Source of the DNA: Methanobacterium sp. | Lineage (GTDB): Archaea; Methanobacteriota; Methanobacteria; Methanobacteriales; Methanobacteriaceae | Length of the DNA stretch: 8,755 nt | Assembly (NCBI GenBank): GCA_009712615.1 | Contig: WASR01000218.1 | Location: 1-8,755 of the forward strand | Direction of reading: 5' to 3' | Part shown: positions 6,476-8,755 of the stretch, in pieces | Numbering within the stretch: the stretch's first letter is position 1 | Layout of the letters: every line of letters starts with the position of its first letter | Program-made: the position numbers and the translations under genes | The notes under the pieces: generated by a model | Database searches by the model: none | Seen by the model: only the letters and a program-made list of their open reading frames with translations | Told to the model about the DNA's origin: nothing

Positions 6476-8755
6476 ATGGGGAAACAATTCGCTGCTTGCC
6501 GGCCTCCGGATTTCCGGGTCCTGTTCGAATCGGCGCCGGGGCTTTATCTGGTCCTCGATCCGCAACTGATTATCGTTGCCGTCAGCGATGCCTATGTCCA
6601 TGCAACCAAAACGCGACGTGAAGACATCCTCGGCAAGGGCATCTTCGATATCTTTCCGGACAACCCCGACGATCCGGCCACGCAAGGGGTCAGAAACCTC
6701 AGGGCTTCGCTTCAGCGTGTCCTGCAGACGGCTTTGTCGGACGCCATGCCGGTGCAGAAATACGACATCAAAAAGCCGGAGAAGGAAGGCGGCGGTTTCG
6801 AGGAGCGCTATTGGAGTCCGCTTAATTGCCCCGTCCTTGGGGCCGACGGAAAACTTACCCACATCATTCACCGGGTGGAGGACATCACTGATTTCGTGCG
6901 GCTCAAGCAGCAGGGCATCGAGCAGAGCCGGCGCACCGAACTGATGCGCGAAGAAACGCTGAAGATGGAGGCGGAGATCTTCTCCCGTTCGCGGGACGTG
7001 GCGGAGACCAGCGCCCAGTTGAAAAACGCCAACGAGGATCTGGCCCGCCTCTATGAGAGGATGCGTGACCTCGATGAGGTGAAAACGCGCTTCTTTGCCA
7101 ATGTCAGCCATGAGTTGCGTACGCCGCTGACATTGATTCTCGGGCCCACCGACCGGCTGCTCGGGTCGTCGCACATCGAGCCGGAGGATCGCCGAAGTCT
7201 TCAAGTGATTCAGCGCAACGCCCGCCTGCTGCACCGGTTGGTCGATGACCTGCTGGACGTGGCCAGGCTCGATGCCGGGCGCATGCAGACGCGTTATGTC
7301 GTCCTCGACATCGCCCATCTGGTCCGGCTGACCGCGTCGCATTTCGATACTCTGGCAGCCGATCGCGACATCGCTTTCCGGGTCACGACGCCGCCGACGC
7401 TTTCCGGCCAGGCGGATGTCGGGAAGGTCCAGCGCATTCTGCTGAATCTGCTGTCCAATGCTTTCAAGTTCACCCCCGACGGCGGTCGGATTTCCGTCGA
7501 CCTGGACTCCGGGGCTGGTCTGTTCATCCTTCGTGTCATGGACACCGGCCCCGGCGTGCCCGCGACCATGCGGGACGTCATCTTCGAGCGCTTCCGGCAG
7601 ATAGAGGATGGTCCGGAACGGCGTTTCGGCGGCACCGGCCTGGGCCTGGCGATCGTCAAGGAGTTCGTTTCGCTGCAAGGCGGCGCCATTTCCGTGGAGG
7701 ATGCGCCGGGTGGCGGAGCTTCGTTCACGATTCGCTTGCCGCTCATGGCGCCCTCGGGCGTGGAGGTGGGGCCCGTGCCGGCATCCTTTGACGCATTGAT
7801 CGCGGTTGACGTGGTACAGCCCCTGCCGGAGGCGCCTGTGGTGCCGGAAACGCCGGACGAGCGTCCGCTGATCCTGGTGGTGGAAGACAATCCCGATATG
7901 AACGCGTTCATCGCGGCGACTCTGGCTCCCCATTATCGTGTCGCCAGTGCTTTTGACGGGCAGTCGGGGCTGGACAAGGCGGTGGCGCTGCGACCCGACG
8001 CCATCCTGACCGACTTCATGATGCCGGTGATGAGCGGCGAACGTATGGTGCGAGCCATCCGCCAGCACCACCACCTCGATGATTGTCCCATCGTCATGCT
8101 GACCGCCAAGGCCGACGACGCCCTGCGGGTGAAACTCCTGCGGGACGGTGTTCAGGACTATGTCCAGAAGCCGTTTTCCACCATGGAGGTTCTTGCCCGC
8201 GTCGAAGCTCTGCTGGCCGAACGCCGGCGTGTGGCAAGCCGCCTCAGCGGCCTTGAAAGGACTCTGCGGGCGACCTTCGAGCAGGCCGCGGTCGGCCTCG
8301 CGCATGTCGGCCCCGCCGGCCGCTGGTTGCGGGTCCATCAAAAACTGTGCGACATCGTCGGATACAGCCAGGACGAATTTCTGGCGCTTACATTCCAGGA
8401 CATCACCCATCCGGACGATCTGGAAATCGATCTGGATTACGTGCGCCAGATGCTGGCCAACGAAATCCGTACCTATTCCATGGCCAAACGCTATCTGCGC
8501 AAGGGCGGCGGCCAGATCTGGATCAATCTGACGGTGTCGCTGGTCCGCGATCAGGATGGTGCGCCGGACTACTTCATCTCGGTGGTGGAAGACATTCAGA
8601 AACGGGTGGAGGCCGAACAGGAGGTCGTCCGGCTCAATGCCACCCTGGAACGCCGCGTGCAGGAGAGAACGGCGGAACTGCAGGCCGCCAACCGCGAACT
8701 CGACAGTTTCGCCTATGCCGTATCGCACGATCTGCGGGCGCCAGTGCGGGCCAGG
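6476..8755 (+). CDS. Hybrid sensor histidine kinase, PAS-HisKA-HATPase-REC-PAS-HisKA, partial
   Basis: The frame is open for 760 codons to the window edge and its C-terminus is missing. It has no signal peptide or membrane helix, so it is a cytosolic sensor. Domains in order: an N-terminal PAS (about 12-133, starting [16 protein letters not shown]), a coiled coil (about 140-200), HisKA with [12 protein letters not shown] and phospho-acceptor His212, and HATPase with N-box Asn324/Asn328 ([10 protein letters not shown]), G1 at 356-361 (DTGPGV) and G2 at 385-391 (GGTGLGL). A Pro-rich linker leads to a receiver domain with Glu470/Asp471, phospho-acceptor Asp513 (LTDFMMP) and Lys565 (QKPF). Then come a second PAS (about 595-710, with [20 protein letters not shown]), a second coiled coil, and a second HisKA ([12 protein letters not shown], His751), cut by the edge. 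All catalytic residues of the first kinase and receiver are present. PAS domains sense ligands, redox or light, but no cofactor motif is evident and the signal is unknown. The long antisense open frame here is a shadow. Confidence 0.94.
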   Translation, partial: MGKQFAACRPPDFRVLFESAPGLYLVLDPQLIIVAVSDAYVHATKTRREDILGKGIFDIFPDNPDDPATQGVRNLRASLQRVLQTALSDAMPVQKYDIKKPEKEGGGFEERYWSPLNCPVLGADGKLTHIIHRVEDITDFVRLKQQGIEQSRRTELMREETLKMEAEIFSRSRDVAETSAQLKNANEDLARLYERMRDLDEVKTRFFANVSHELRTPLTLILGPTDRLLGSSHIEPEDRRSLQVIQRNARLLHRLVDDLLDVARLDAGRMQTRYVVLDIAHLVRLTASHFDTLAADRDIAFRVTTPPTLSGQADVGKVQRILLNLLSNAFKFTPDGGRISVDLDSGAGLFILRVMDTGPGVPATMRDVIFERFRQIEDGPERRFGGTGLGLAIVKEFVSLQGGAISVEDAPGGGASFTIRLPLMAPSGVEVGPVPASFDALIAVDVVQPLPEAPVVPETPDERPLILVVEDNPDMNAFIAATLAPHYRVASAFDGQSGLDKAVALRPDAILTDFMMPVMSGERMVRAIRQHHHLDDCPIVMLTAKADDALRVKLLRDGVQDYVQKPFSTMEVLARVEALLAERRRVASRLSGLERTLRATFEQAAVGLAHVGPAGRWLRVHQKLCDIVGYSQDEFLALTFQDITHPDDLEIDLDYVRQMLANEIRTYSMAKRYLRKGGGQIWINLTVSLVRDQDGAPDYFISVVEDIQKRVEAEQEVVRLNATLERRVQERTAELQAANRELDSFAYAVSHDLRAPVRAR

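Noticed and set aside
6407..8728. Very long open frame on the minus strand opposite the kinase
   Set aside because: The plus-strand frame has every kinase and receiver motif in order, a strong ribosome binding site and no stop. The antisense frame encodes no recognisable domain and is a by-product of GC-rich codon bias.
1..8755. CRISPR array, tRNA, rRNA, toxin-antitoxin or phage genes
   Set aside because: No regularly spaced repeats, no cloverleaf or rRNA-like stretch, and no small paired ORFs with such features were seen on either strand.

Overview
The window is chromosomal DNA from a high-GC Gram-negative bacterium. The protein styles (an IS110-type transposase, a PAS-led hybrid kinase and an MFS carrier of types I associate with Rhodospirillales/Azospirillaceae) suggest an alphaproteobacterium. 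That placement is inference from protein flavour; no rRNA or other marker is present.

Left part (1-4528), all transcribed leftward: a polysaccharide/envelope block. In transcription order it holds an MscS-type mechanosensitive channel (3404-4528), a family 2 glycosyltransferase (2352-3374), a decayed IS110-family insertion sequence (about 1205-2340), and an O-antigen polymerase/ligase-like membrane protein (1-1160, running off the left edge). The polymerase-like frame has no ribosome binding site at its first ATG and stays open upstream into the IS scar, so the IS has probably damaged its 5' end or cut it off from its promoter. The IS is dead: its transposase has two frameshifts, a Glu-to-Val change at a catalytic position and a foreign C-terminal tail. 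The DNA just upstream of the transposase start still folds into a nested stem-loop that could be a relic bridge RNA.

Middle (4529-5004): a roughly 475-bp gap without a gene. It holds a plausible leftward promoter for the mscS block, a perfect 11-bp-arm inverted repeat, and a run of consecutive perfect hairpins that looks like a structured or repetitive intergenic element.

Right part: an MFS transporter on the minus strand (5005-6267) diverges from a large cytosolic hybrid histidine kinase on the plus strand (6476 to the right edge). The kinase carries PAS, HisKA, HATPase, REC, PAS and then a second HisKA, so it is a two-kinase fusion whose second catalytic domain lies outside the window.

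The genes do not form one pathway. The left block fits surface polysaccharide synthesis and envelope stress; the right block is a divergent transporter/sensor pair with no sequence proof that they are functionally linked. I do not see a clearly undescribed multi-gene system. The most unexplained piece of DNA is the structured gap at 4745-4941.
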